Shown one piece after another: positions 1-9,900 of a stretch of DNA of 27,680 nucleotides. A program made the position numbers and the translations under genes. How positions within the stretch are numbered: the stretch's first letter is position 1; every line of letters starts with the position of its first letter. Source of the stretch: Pseudocoprococcus catus (lineage in GTDB: Bacteria > Bacillota > Clostridia > Lachnospirales > Lachnospiraceae); the NCBI RefSeq assembly GCF_902381825.1, contig NZ_LR698973.1, positions 220,155-247,834 of the forward strand, given 5' to 3'. The notes under the pieces were generated by a model. That model made no database searches, was not told where the DNA came from, and saw nothing but the letters and a program-made list of their open reading frames with translations.

Positions 1-2
1 AT

Positions 3-443
3 GTAATTATAGACTGTATGCCTTCGCTTGGTATGGTTACTCTCAATGCTTTATCGGCGGCAGACAGTGTTATCATTCCGGTTCAGGCTCAGTATTTGCC
101 TGCAAAGGGTATGACACAGCTTGTGCAGACAATTTCAAAAGTAAAGAAGTATATCAATCCGGATATTAAGATAGATGGTATGCTGCTTACTTTGGTGGAT
201 AGCCGAACAAACCTTGCAAAGAGTACGGTGGAAGCACTCAGGGCAAACTTCGGTAATCAGATAAGGATGTATCGAACACAAATCCCGATTGCCGTAAAAG
301 CCGCTGAAACTTCTTCCAAAGGCAAGAGCATTTATGCTTATGAGCCAAACAGCACAGTGTCTAAGGCATACGCTGAATTTACAAAGGAGGTGTTAGCCGA
401 TGGCAGGAAGAAAGAGCGACTTCACTCTCACGAAGCTCGATGA
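3..443 (+). CDS. parA: ParA-family partition ATPase, C-terminal part
   Basis: This is the C-terminal portion of a ParA/Soj-type ATPase; the 5' end lies outside the window. The frame is open from base 3 and reads VIIDCMPSLGMVTLNAL, the Walker-B-like aspartate segment typical of ParA, followed by VIIPVQAQYLPAKGM. ParA proteins bind ATP and DNA and move ParB-bound DNA. The first ATG seen, at 18, lies inside the conserved core and is not the real start. The end overlaps parB by 44 bases, so the two are probably translationally coupled. Together with the following genes it marks the maintenance module of a Tn1549-like ICE. The Walker A region cannot be checked because it is not in the window. Confidence 0.9.
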   Translation, partial: VIIDCMPSLGMVTLNALSAADSVIIPVQAQYLPAKGMTQLVQTISKVKKYINPDIKIDGMLLTLVDSRTNLAKSTVEALRANFGNQIRMYRTQIPIAVKAAETSSKGKSIYAYEPNSTVSKAYAEFTKEVLADGRKKERLHSHEAR

Positions 444-1344
444 TTTATTTACCACGCAGGCACAGCGAGATGAAGAACAGCTTTCAAAAATCCGAGATAT
501 TCCATTGGAGCTGATTGATGATTTTCCCGACCATCCGTTTAAGGTCAGAGACGATGAAGATATGATGCAGCTTGTGGAGAGTGTCAAGGAAAGAGGGGTT
601 ATTACTCCGGCAACGGTAAGGCAGAAAGAGGACGGCAGATACGAACTTGTTTCAGGACACAGACGAAAGCGAGCTTGTGAACTGGCAGGATTTGAAACAC
701 TGAGAAGTGAGATTGTAGACCTGAACAGAGATGAAGCGACCATTTTAATGGTTGAGAGTAATTTCCAAAGGTCAGAGATATTGCCGAGTGAAAAAGCCTT
801 TGCCTATAAAATGCGTTTAGAAGCATTAAGCAGACAAGGGAAAAGAACAGATTTAACTTCCAACCCACTGGGTCGGAAGTCGGATGGCAAAGAAACTGCT
901 CAAATAATCGGAGAACAATCGGGCGACAGTCAAACGCAAGTTCGTCGTTATATTCGTTTAACAAACCTTGTTCCCGAACTGCTTGAATTTGTTGATGAGG
1001 GGCGTATTAAAATGCGTCCTGCCGTAGAACTTTCTTACCTTGATGAAGATTGCCAGCGTGATGTGGTTGACGAAATCGACCTGAATGACGCAACCCCGTC
1101 ACACGACCAGACAATCCGTATGCGAAAGTTATTCAACGAGGGCAACCTTACAACAGAAGCAATCCACGCTGTTATGTCTGAGGAAAAGCCGAACCAAAAG
1201 GAAAAAATCGTGTTGAGGGGCGATAGAGTAAGACAGCTTATCCCGAAAAACATTCCCGTCAGTCAGACAGAGGATTTTGTCTGCAAAGCATTGGAGTATT
1301 ACAACAAGTTTTTGCGTAACCGTGCAGAACGTGACAGCAGATAG
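400..1344 (+). CDS. parB: ParB/RepB/Spo0J-family partition protein of the outer ICE
   Basis: This 314-residue protein carries the ParB N-terminal signature: the PDHPFKVRDDEDM segment, then VKERGVITPATVR and the GHRRKRACELAG box, which in the family binds CTP. NFQRSEILPSEKAFAYKM and a helix-turn-helix around residues 165-195 (TQVRRYIRLTNLVPELL) follow. The start at 400 is set by AAAGGAGG in the end of parA. ParB proteins bind centromere-like sites and load ParA; here the job is presumably maintenance of the excised ICE. A second, clearly related ParB is encoded by the inserted element at 15080-15934, with the same domain order and a similar basic C-terminus ending RDSR. Confidence 0.93.
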   Translation: MAGRKSDFTLTKLDDLFTTQAQRDEEQLSKIRDIPLELIDDFPDHPFKVRDDEDMMQLVESVKERGVITPATVRQKEDGRYELVSGHRRKRACELAGFETLRSEIVDLNRDEATILMVESNFQRSEILPSEKAFAYKMRLEALSRQGKRTDLTSNPLGRKSDGKETAQIIGEQSGDSQTQVRRYIRLTNLVPELLEFVDEGRIKMRPAVELSYLDEDCQRDVVDEIDLNDATPSHDQTIRMRKLFNEGNLTTEAIHAVMSEEKPNQKEKIVLRGDRVRQLIPKNIPVSQTEDFVCKALEYYNKFLRNRAERDSR

Positions 1345-1415
1345 CCTGTTTTACAGTTCCCCTTTCTCACACTCTAACCCCTTAGTTATATTTTTACCTA
1401 CCGAAAATGATATAT

Positions 1416-1460
1416 ACTATCTCACTTGAATATAACTATCTCAAAGTATATGTCTATCTC
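1416..1460 (+). repeat. three CTATCTC direct repeats at 18-19 bp spacing
   Basis: CTATCTC occurs at 1417, 1436 and 1454 in an AT-rich stretch between parB and the adhesin gene. The first two copies are part of a longer ACTATCTC. The spacing, a little under two helical turns, suggests a protein-binding array such as ParB sites, iterons or a regulator site. The block is also bracketed by CCCCTTAG (about 1378) and CTAAGGGG (about 1459). Function is inferred only from spacing. Confidence 0.45.
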
Positions 1461-1579
1461 TAAGGGGCAATCGCACAGTATGAACGGACGGGAGGTGTAT
1501 GGTAAAATGAAAAATTAACGAAAAATCCGCATTTGTTTTTCGGCAGGTAAATCTTGTCGTAAAAGAAAATCCACAAAGG

Positions 1580-1606
1580 CACATCGTAGAGATACGGTGT
1601 GTTTTT
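1580..1606 (+). terminator. hairpin with T-run in the adhesin leader
   Basis: CACATCGTA and TACGGTGTG pair over nine positions with one G-U, closing a GAGA tetraloop, and TTTTT follows. This has the form of an intrinsic terminator. It lies only 23 bp upstream of the adhesin start and just before its AGGAGG, so it could end parB transcription or attenuate the adhesin mRNA. Confidence 0.6.
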
Positions 1607-1629
1607 CAATTTTTACAGGAGGAAACGCA

Positions 1630-4600
1630 ATGATAAAGTCAAAATTCAAAAGAGTCACGTCGCTTTTCTTGGCGACCCTTATGTGTGTGACCACTTTTGC
1701 AGGCATTGGCTCGACAACAGCATATGCTGCTTCGGGAGAAAAAGCCGATGTTTATATGGTCGATTTCCCTCGTGATGGCGATGCTAATTACGATGGGGTA
1801 TGGGGACACAGCAATTTGACCTTGAAAAATGGTTGGCATACCGGACGTTCCAATTTTACCAATCTTAAGGCTATTGGCTCATACTCAGGCAATGTTGCTT
1901 ATTGTATTGAGCCGGGAATTTCGCTCAAGGTCGGTCAGACAATGAATAAGTATGACGAAAATTATTTTAATAACCTTGCAGCCAATGGGGTTATTTCCGG
2001 AGATGAAATCCGTCTTTTCGTTGGTCGTATTTTACAGTATGGCTATCGTGGGACAATCTCGACATCTTGGAGGTCACAGAATGAAGCAGCAGCAAACAGC
2101 ATTGCACAGGCTTATGCCACACAGCTTCTTATCTGGGAAACTGTTATCGGAGAGCGTGATGTGAACTTCAATCATGTAGCAGCCAGTGGTTGCAGCAATG
2201 TGAAAGATGTCATCAATGCAAAGCATCCGCTTCGCAATAAGATTTTCAGTTATTACAACAGTATGGTGCAGAGTGTACAGAACCATGCGACCATACCAAG
2301 CTTTTGTAATAAATCATCCGGTTCGGCAAAGACAATAGAACTTGAGTGGAACGGAAGCAAGTACACAACTACTCTGACAGATTCCAATAATGTGCTGTCC
2401 AAATATAATTTCAAGGCAAGCATCAGTGGAGTGAGCTTTTCAGTGAATGGTAACAAACTTACTGTTTCTATGGATACTGCACCGAGTAAGGAATTTACTA
2501 TTACCGCAACGAAGAAAAATGCAGTCCGCAGAGGTGTGGTTGTATGGTCAGAGGGTAAACACGGTCAGAACTCCAGTGTGCAGGATGTTGTCAGCTATGC
2601 TCAGGAAGTAAGCGACAGTATCAACGGTTATGTGAAGATGAAAGTCAGCTATGGTTCTTGTCAGATTGTAAAGACCAGTGAGGACGGAAAAGTTGACGGT
2701 ATTAACTTCACGATTACTGGAAACGGTATCAATCAGACAGTTACAACAGCCAATGGCGGTAAGTTCCAGATTGATAATCTTATGCCGGGTATCTATACCG
2801 TAACCGAGCAGGCATACGATAAGTACGAGCCGCAGGAAACACATAGAGTTACTGTTGTAGCAGGACAGGTTGCAAAGGTCAATTTCAATAACAAATTGAA
2901 GCGTGGCGACCTTCAGGTAGTGAAGTCCTCAGAAGATAACCTTGTTGAAGGTGTGAAGTTCCATCTTTACGGTACTTCTCTTTCCGGTGCTGCTGTTGAC
3001 CAGTATGCAGTTACAGACCAAAACGGTGTGGCAACTTTCAAAGATGTGCTTATCAGTGGTTCTGAACCATATACTCTTGAAGAAGTGGACACAGCTATCC
3101 GTTATGTCGTACCAAAAAATCAGACTGCACCAGTGAAGTGGAAAGAAGTAACCACAAGAAACTTCAATAACATTTTGAAGAAGTTTACTGTAACAGTCAC
3201 AAAGAGCGACGCTGAGAAGGGCGAAGCACAGGGCAATGCCAAACTTTCGGGAGCAGTTTACGGTATCTATAAGGGAGAAACGCTTGTAGATAAGTATGTT
3301 ACTGATGAAAACGGTCAGTTCACTACCAAAGAATATGTTTGTGATACCGACTGGACAATCCGAGAAATCACACCGTCAGAGGGATATTTGCTTGATAAGA
3401 CTATCCATGAAGTAGGTGCAGACCCGAAACTTTATGAGGTGGAACACAACCTTACTTCCAATGATGTAACCGAGCAGGTAATCAAAGGCAATGTGGCTAT
3501 CATCAAACATACCGATGACGGAGAAACAAAGATTGAAACACCTGAAAAGGGTGCTTCCTTTGAGATTTATTTGAAATCTGCCGGAAGCTATGACGCAGCC
3601 AATAAAGACGAGAGAGATACCATTGTTTGCGATGAAAATGGCTTCGGTCAGACAAAAGATATGCCATATGGTATTTATACCGTACACCAGACTTCCGGTT
3701 GGGAAGGCAGAGAGATGATGGACGATTTTGATGTGTTCATTTCGCAGAACGCACAGACCTACCGTTATCTTATCAATAACCGTAACTTTGAGAGCTTTGT
3801 CAATGTAATCAAGGTGGACGCAGAAAGCGGAAAGAGTATTCCGTATGCAGGAGCAGGATTTAAGATTTACGACCCGCAGGGCAATCAGGTCAAAATGACC
3901 TTTACTTATCCGACACCGACCACGATTGATGTGTTCTATACCGACGCAAATGGTTCTCTTGTAACACCTGAGAAACTGGATTACGGCAAGGGATATTCCA
4001 TCGTAGAGGTACAAGCTCCATACGGATATGTACTTGATGATACTCCGGTATATTTTGATATTACCGAAGAAAATTCCACAGAGGAAGGCGGCGTAACTGT
4101 TGTGAAAGTCAATAAGCCGAATATGGCACAGAAAGGTACTATCACGGTTGAAAAGACCGGAGAAGTATTTAGTGGTGTCAATGTAAGTGGTTCTGAGGAC
4201 AGTGATGTTATTTATCAGCCTGTTTATGAAGTGGCAGGACTTGAGGGTGCAGTTTATGAAGTCCGTGCTGCGGAAGATATTAGCACACCGGACGGTACAC
4301 TCCGCTATTCAAAGGGCGAAGTGGTAGATACTATCACAACAAGCTCCGATGGATTTGTTAAGAGCAAAGAACTTTATCTCGGAAAATACGAGGTCAAGGA
4401 AATTACCGCACCTGATGGAATGGTAGTGAGTGGCGAAACACATACGGTTGAGCTTACTTATGCAGGTCAGAATATCTCTGTTACCGAAACTTCCACATCG
4501 TTCTATAACGAAAGACAGAAAGTGCAGGTAAGCCTTGCAAAAGTCATTGAAAAGGATAAGACATTTGGTATTGGCGACAACGGAGAAATCAAAAACATCA

Positions 4601-5880
4601 GCTTTGGTCTTTATGCCACAGAAGATATTGTATCTGCAAGCGGTACAGTTATTCCGGCTGATGGACTGATTGAAATTATCAGCGTAAATGAAAATGGAAC
4701 TGCTGTTATGAAGTCAGACCTTCCGTTTGGCAAATACTATGTCAAGGAGATTGCAACCGATGAGCATTATGTTCTCTCTGATACGAAATATCCGGTTGTG
4801 TTTGAATACGCAGGTCAGGATACCGCAACAGTTGAAATCAAAGTGAATGATGGAAAAGAAATCAAGAATGAACTTATCTATGGTTCTGTATCAGGTAAGA
4901 AGATTGACGAGAACGGAGAAGCACTTGAGGGTGCTGTTATCGGTATCTTCAAAGCCGAAGAAACAGAATTTACAAAGGATACTGCACTTATGACGACTAC
5001 CTCTGCAAAAGACGGTAGTTTTTCTTTTGCAAAAGTTCCTTATGGCAAATGGATTGTAAGAGAAATCGAGCAGCCAAAGGGATTTGTTCTTGATAAAAAA
5101 GCGTATGAGGTCAATATCAGCAAAGCCGAGCAGGTAATTGAAATTGAGATTGTCAATGAGTATGTTCACGGCAATATCAGACTCACGAAGGTGGACGCTG
5201 AATATCCGGATAACAAGCTTACGGGTGCAACCTTTGAGGTATATAAGGACACCAATGAGAATGGAAAGATTGATGATGGCGATGAACTTATCGGAAATCT
5301 TGAAGAAACCGAAACCGGAATTTATGAGATGAAAGAGCTGCTTTACGGAAAATATATTGTCCGTGAAACAAAAGCACCGGAGGGCTTCCTGCTTGATAAG
5401 GGAGAATACTCTGTTTTCATTGAGAAAGACGAAACAACTTATTCCGTTGAGAATAAGGCTGGAGTTGGATTTATCAATGAAGCTATGCGTGGAACACTGA
5501 AAATCGTCAAGACATCTTCAGACGGTAAGGTCAAAGGTTTTGCGTTCAGAGTAACCGGAGCAAACGGGTATGATATGACATTTGAAACAGATAAGAATGG
5601 CGAAATCGTGATTGAGGGACTTCGTATTGGCGAATATACCGTATCAGAAGTGGCAAACAATGCGTCTGCCGCATATATCACACCTGCCGACCAGAATGTT
5701 ACTATCAAACTTGATGAAACAGCCGTTGTAAAAATGCACAATGAGTTAAGAGATACGCCGAAAACAGGAGATGATACCAATATGAAACTTTGGTATGTCC
5801 TTGCCGGACTTTCTGCTGTCGGTATCGCTGTAACTTCTGTTGTTGCACACAAAAAGAAGAAAAAGGAGAGTAACGAGTAA
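1630..5880 (+). CDS. Sortase-anchored thioester and CnaB-repeat surface adhesin
   Basis: This 1416-residue surface protein starts at the ATG after ACAGGAGGAAACGCA; an upstream in-frame start would precede the signal peptide and lacks this site. Residues 1-33 form a signal peptide ending TAYA. An N-terminal thioester domain is indicated by Cys92 in AYCIEPG and Gln165 in ATQLLIWE, the pair that forms a Cys-Gln thioester in adhesins able to bond covalently to host protein. About ten CnaB-like beta domains follow, starting near residues 343, 425, 518, 620, 723, 835, 965, 1083, 1180 and 1287. Most contain a VxExxAPxGY-type segment carrying the acidic residue of isopeptide bonds. The C-terminus has a TPKTGD sorting motif near 1375, a hydrophobic helix and a KKKKK tail. 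It probably mediates host or donor-recipient contact. The ligand cannot be told from sequence. Confidence 0.93.
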   Translation: MIKSKFKRVTSLFLATLMCVTTFAGIGSTTAYAASGEKADVYMVDFPRDGDANYDGVWGHSNLTLKNGWHTGRSNFTNLKAIGSYSGNVAYCIEPGISLKVGQTMNKYDENYFNNLAANGVISGDEIRLFVGRILQYGYRGTISTSWRSQNEAAANSIAQAYATQLLIWETVIGERDVNFNHVAASGCSNVKDVINAKHPLRNKIFSYYNSMVQSVQNHATIPSFCNKSSGSAKTIELEWNGSKYTTTLTDSNNVLSKYNFKASISGVSFSVNGNKLTVSMDTAPSKEFTITATKKNAVRRGVVVWSEGKHGQNSSVQDVVSYAQEVSDSINGYVKMKVSYGSCQIVKTSEDGKVDGINFTITGNGINQTVTTANGGKFQIDNLMPGIYTVTEQAYDKYEPQETHRVTVVAGQVAKVNFNNKLKRGDLQVVKSSEDNLVEGVKFHLYGTSLSGAAVDQYAVTDQNGVATFKDVLISGSEPYTLEEVDTAIRYVVPKNQTAPVKWKEVTTRNFNNILKKFTVTVTKSDAEKGEAQGNAKLSGAVYGIYKGETLVDKYVTDENGQFTTKEYVCDTDWTIREITPSEGYLLDKTIHEVGADPKLYEVEHNLTSNDVTEQVIKGNVAIIKHTDDGETKIETPEKGASFEIYLKSAGSYDAANKDERDTIVCDENGFGQTKDMPYGIYTVHQTSGWEGREMMDDFDVFISQNAQTYRYLINNRNFESFVNVIKVDAESGKSIPYAGAGFKIYDPQGNQVKMTFTYPTPTTIDVFYTDANGSLVTPEKLDYGKGYSIVEVQAPYGYVLDDTPVYFDITEENSTEEGGVTVVKVNKPNMAQKGTITVEKTGEVFSGVNVSGSEDSDVIYQPVYEVAGLEGAVYEVRAAEDISTPDGTLRYSKGEVVDTITTSSDGFVKSKELYLGKYEVKEITAPDGMVVSGETHTVELTYAGQNISVTETSTSFYNERQKVQVSLAKVIEKDKTFGIGDNGEIKNISFGLYATEDIVSASGTVIPADGLIEIISVNENGTAVMKSDLPFGKYYVKEIATDEHYVLSDTKYPVVFEYAGQDTATVEIKVNDGKEIKNELIYGSVSGKKIDENGEALEGAVIGIFKAEETEFTKDTALMTTTSAKDGSFSFAKVPYGKWIVREIEQPKGFVLDKKAYEVNISKAEQVIEIEIVNEYVHGNIRLTKVDAEYPDNKLTGATFEVYKDTNENGKIDDGDELIGNLEETETGIYEMKELLYGKYIVRETKAPEGFLLDKGEYSVFIEKDETTYSVENKAGVGFINEAMRGTLKIVKTSSDGKVKGFAFRVTGANGYDMTFETDKNGEIVIEGLRIGEYTVSEVANNASAAYITPADQNVTIKLDETAVVKMHNELRDTPKTGDDTNMKLWYVLAGLSAVGIAVTSVVAHKKKKKESNE

Positions 5881-5969
5881 TGGAAGCAAAGACAATTATC
5901 GCTATCGCATTAGTCGCCGTTATTGTCGGCGGCTTTATCTTTCTTCAGGTTAAAAACCGTAAGAAGTAA
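5880..5969 (+). CDS. small single-pass membrane protein (29 aa)
   Basis: The ATG overlaps the adhesin stop (TAATG), implying translational coupling. The product is MEAKTIIAIALVAVIVGG followed by FIFLQVKNRKK: one hydrophobic helix from about residue 5 to 23 and a positively charged tail, so the N-terminus is likely outside. No function is known to me. Its position suggests a role in adhesin export, sorting or membrane retention, which is inference. It is too short for standard gene finders. Confidence 0.65.
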   Translation: MEAKTIIAIALVAVIVGGFIFLQVKNRKK

Positions 5970-5993
5970 GTAACAAGCGAACATTAACCAGTC

Positions 5994-6030
5994 GGGGCAG
6001 AGCGTAAAAACTCTGTCCCTTTAATTTTTT
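5994..6030 (+). terminator. intrinsic terminator after the adhesin unit
   Basis: GGGGCAGAG pairs with CTCTGTCCC (one G-U) around a CGTAAAAA loop, followed by TTTAATTTTTT. It closes the adhesin plus small membrane protein transcription unit before the next gene. Confidence 0.75.
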
Positions 6031-6041
6031 GGAGGAACATT

Positions 6042-6338
6042 ATGAAACAACAGAAAACGGTGGAGAGCCGAGTGCTTGAAATCTTAAAGGAATGCCCGAT
6101 GTCGAGGTATGATGATATGCTTCTCATTCTGCATTATTACAACCAATACGGATATATACCTGCCGGAAATCTTCCGCTTGAGGATATTGTATTTAATTAC
6201 CGAGCATACGGACTTCCTTGTTTTGAAACCATACGCAGGGCAAGGCAGAGAGTACAGTCCCTTTTTCCTGAGTATTCACGTAATCCGCAGAAAGAAGAAC
6301 AGAGCGGCAGTATTTCTATTGTAATCAACATTAGCTAA
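6042..6338 (+). CDS. conserved-type small ICE protein, function unknown
   Basis: This 98-residue protein starts at an ATG after TTGGAGGAACATT. The sequence is predicted alpha-helical and soluble, with a tyrosine-rich middle (HYYNQYGYIP) and an arginine-rich helix (ETIRRARQRVQSLFPEYSRN) that could contact nucleic acid. No signal peptide or membrane segment is present. It heads a tight run of three small genes leading into the large methylase/helicase gene, as seen in Tn1549-like elements. I cannot assign a function; an accessory DNA-binding role is possible. Confidence 0.7.
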   Translation: MKQQKTVESRVLEILKECPMSRYDDMLLILHYYNQYGYIPAGNLPLEDIVFNYRAYGLPCFETIRRARQRVQSLFPEYSRNPQKEEQSGSISIVINIS

Positions 6339-6350
6339 GGAGGTATTTTC

Positions 6351-6611
6351 GTGAAAGACAAAGCAACTTTTCAGAATAAGGTCAAGGTGCTGAATAAACT
6401 CTTTGACTCCGGTTGTGATACGGAGAAAAAGTTGCAGCAGCTTGATATGGAAGCAATCCTGAAAATCCCGAATATCACGATTCCTGATATGGGTGTGATT
6501 ATGGAGCTTCAGAAGAATACAAAGTCCGGTAAACTCTTTTCGTATTTGGGCGGCGGTTCTGATGAAGCAACAAAAATGAGAGGTAAGGAAAATGAAGCAA
6601 CAGGAGAATAG
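6351..6611 (+). CDS. small ICE protein, function unknown (86 aa)
   Basis: It begins at a GTG eight bases after AAGGAGG, in MKDKATFQNKVKVLNKLFDSGC. The protein is short, charged and soluble, with helices through residue 60 and a polar glycine-rich tail (LGGGSDEATK). It overlaps the next gene by 20 bases, indicating coupled translation. I do not recognise a named domain. Its tight placement between two other small genes and the polyvalent methylase/helicase gene argues that it is real and part of the same operon. Confidence 0.7.
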   Translation: MKDKATFQNKVKVLNKLFDSGCDTEKKLQQLDMEAILKIPNITIPDMGVIMELQKNTKSGKLFSYLGGGSDEATKMRGKENEATGE

Positions 6612-6891
6612 AGCAGAGCCGCAGGAAAAGCAAATTCGATTTATAGACAGTCATTACAATTTGAAATTCTATATTCCCGATGGAGGGAAAATCAGGATTA
6701 CTTTTCGTGATGGACACACAGCAGACAGAGTGTGCAAGTATATTGATGACTACCATTTGTACGTCGGAAATTGCTGCTATCATATATGCGAGTTTGCTGA
6801 AAAAATGGAGCTTAGTGGAAGCAAAGTTGAACCTGTCAATCAATCCGAACCGTCAAAAAACAAGACCAGAAACAGAGAAAAACAGCGATAA
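6592..6891 (+). CDS. small ICE protein, function unknown (99 aa)
   Basis: It starts at an ATG inside the end of the previous gene, preceded by GAGGTAAGGAAA. The protein has a compact beta-rich core (residues about 15-70: IRFIDSHYNLKFYIPDGG, then ITFRDGHTADRVCKYIDDYH, and a cysteine pair in GNCCYHICEF) and a basic, polar tail. The stop codon abuts the AAGGAGG that serves the next gene. No function can be assigned from the sequence. Confidence 0.7.
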   Translation: MKQQENRAEPQEKQIRFIDSHYNLKFYIPDGGKIRITFRDGHTADRVCKYIDDYHLYVGNCCYHICEFAEKMELSGSKVEPVNQSEPSKNKTRNREKQR

Positions 6892-6906
6892 GGAGGTGCA
6901 AAAGTA

Positions 6907-9900
6907 ATGGCACGAAAATATGACCTTATTTCTGAGCTTTACAACCGCACCTGCAAAACGGTTGTGTCAAATCCTCAGAACTGGCAGGCATTCTTAGCTT
7001 CGGCTTGCCGAAATTATAAGTTACGCTATGACGAACAGCTTCTTGTATATGCACAGCGACCCGATGCAACAGCGGTTCTTGAGATAGAGCAGTGGAACAA
7101 AATTTTTGGCAGATGGGTCAACCGAGGTGCTAGAGGTATTGCTGTTTTTGCTGATGAGAACCGTTCACGGCAAAGACTGACACATTACTTTGATATTTCA
7201 GATACTCACGAAAGCAGATATTCAAGAACAGTCCCGATTTGGGATATGCGTCAGGAATACGAAGCTGATGTGATTGAAACATTGGAAAGCACTTTCGGAG
7301 AGATTGAGAATAAGAGCAGTCTTGCCGAAGCAATTATGGGAGCAGCAAGAAATGCGGCAGAGGATAATATCCCTGATTATCTGCAAGACCTTTACTATGC
7401 AACCGAGGGCAGTTCCTTTGAGGAAGTGGAAGAGGATATTGTGGCTTTCATTTATAAAAATGTCGTGACAAATAGTGTGGCATATATGATGATGTCAAGG
7501 CTTGGTGTTGATACGGACGGTTATTTTGAACTTGATGATTTCAGAGATGTTACTAACTTCAATACGCAGGAAACACTCAATGCACTTGGATTTGCTACCA
7601 GTGATATTGCAGAAATGGGATTGACGGAAATATCTAAAACAATTACTGCACTCAACCGTCAAAATCGCATAATTGTCGGTCAGGACAGAAATGAATACAA
7701 TAAGGTTGAAAATAACGACGAAAGGAGTTTGGACAATGAACGAACTGACCTACACGATGGTGGGCGATTACAGCCTTCCGAATCTGAAACTTCCACAGCA
7801 GCCGGAAGTGACGTTGGGCAGATACGCTCAGATGAGGAGAGAGTTTCTGAAGGAACATCACAGAGTCCTTTACTACAATCTCCTGACGAGGGGCGAACTG
7901 ACACAGCACTTGGCGGAAGTGGAACAGAGAGCCAGCAAGATGGAGGAAACAATCCTGAGGCAGATGGCACAGAAAGAGGGAGTGACCGAACAGATGAAAG
8001 CGGAGGATATGATGAAATGGGTTCGTCTGATGAACTCCCTTCGCAGCTCGGCACAGGAAATCGTGAAAGCGGAAGTGATATTCGCTTAGAGTATTACGAC
8101 AGAACGCACGAGGATAAAAGCCTTCCGTTCTTTGGACGTGATGAAGTAATCAATGAAATTCTCAGAACGACACCACATTTGTCGGCAAGTTTGGAAGAAA
8201 TCAAAGATTATTATGAACATAATCCTGATAACAAAGACCGCACAGAGTATATAAAGAGTATTTTCAATAATGATTATACCGAACTTACTTTAGAGGATGG
8301 AAGGACAGTAGGGTACAAGACCTTTGAAAACGTTCTGCATTTGTGGGAGGGCAAATACGACAGCAGAACCGCACAGAGCTTTTATGATTGGGCTGTTATT
8401 GCTCGACATTTTGAAGCTATGCGATTACTGGGAGAATTAAGTGACAGCATAAAACCATTACCGTCAATGGACGGTCAGATGACATTCATATTAGACGGTC
8501 GGGCAGAGGAAAAGAAAACCTCTGCCTTTGTTTTTTCTCAGGAGATTATCGACGCTGTTCTTGCGAATGGAAGCGGATTTTCTGAGGGAAAAATGCGTAT
8601 CTATGAACAGTTTGAAAAAAGCCTTTCTGCAAAAGAAAATGCCGACTTCTTGAAAAATGAATACGGTTGGGGCGGTTCTTATCCCGTCATAATCGGGGCA
8701 GGCATTGATGAGAGCCACGATGGAAAAGGTATTACGATTACGAAAGGCATCGGTAAAGAAAATCCACATATCACACTTTCGTGGTCGCAGGTGGAGAAGC
8801 GTATCGGGGAACTTATCCGAATGGACAGATACTTAAATCCAAAGGAAAAAGAACGTTATCCTCAGTGGCTTGAAAGTCAAGAGGAACGCAGAGCCAAAAT
8901 CGAGGAAATGAAAAGAAATCGTGAGATACTCTCTAATGCACCACCGGAGCAGGAGGTTGAACCAGCCGAAAAAGAACCTGAAGAAGCAGAACAGCCGCAA
9001 GATGTGCAGTATGAATATCATCTTGGCGATAAGGTGTATATCGGTGCTTCTGAGTATGAAATCTTATCTGTTGATGATGAGAGAGTAATGCTCTATGACT
9101 ATGATATGCCACTGTTCAATAAGGAATTTTCACGCACAGAGTTTGACAGAAAAGTGCGTGAGAACCCGATGAATGAGCATTTGATTGTGAAGGAAGAACC
9201 TGCCGAAGAAAGAAATGAAACGGAAGAAGTTCAGACCAATATGGGCAGTATGCCGATTGAGGATTATCGAGAGATAGTAGCTTCGCAGTCAGGTTTTGAT
9301 AGCTATGATGAAATGTATAAGCAGGGGTATCGCATAGGAAACGGTTACGATAAAGAGCCTGAGTCGGTAGTTCCTGCTTGGGAGCAGAAGAAAAAGGTCA
9401 AAGGCTTTGACCTGCACCCTGATGTGCCTATGGCAGACCGTCATACCTTTAATCTCAGAGAAAATGAGGTTGAAACGGTAGGTAAAAAGGAACGCTTCCG
9501 CAGAAATATTATGGCGATACAGCTTCTCAAAAAATGTCAGGAAGAAAATAGATTTGCCACACCTGAAGAACAGATTGTTTTATCAAAGTATGTCGGTTGG
9601 GGTGGTCTTTCAGAAGCCTTTGATGAAAATAATTCAGCGTGGGCAACTGAATATCTGGAACTTTCTTCGGTATTAACACCGGGGGAATATGCTTCGGCAA
9701 GGGAAAGCACATTGACTGCGTTCTACACACCGTCCGAAGTTATTACAGCCATTTATAAGGCAATGGAGCAGATGGGCTTTAAGGAAGGCAACTTGTTAGA
9801 GCCGTCCTGCGGTATTGGTAATTTCATTGGTATGCTGCCGGACGCAATGCAGGACAGTAAGATTTACGGTGTGGAACTTGATACGATTTCCGCAGGGATT

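Noticed and set aside
1580..1606. Riboswitch upstream of the adhesin
   Set aside because: Only a single short hairpin is present; there is no room or conserved pattern for a ligand-binding fold.
3376..4014. A 212-codon open frame on the minus strand opposite the adhesin
   Set aside because: It lacks a ribosome site, its protein is Cys/His/Ile-rich with no recognisable fold, and it mirrors the repetitive CnaB coding strand.
1630..5880. Possible CRISPR or tandem DNA repeats in the adhesin
   Set aside because: The repeats are protein domains of about 90-120 residues with diverged DNA, not short identical direct repeats with spacers.
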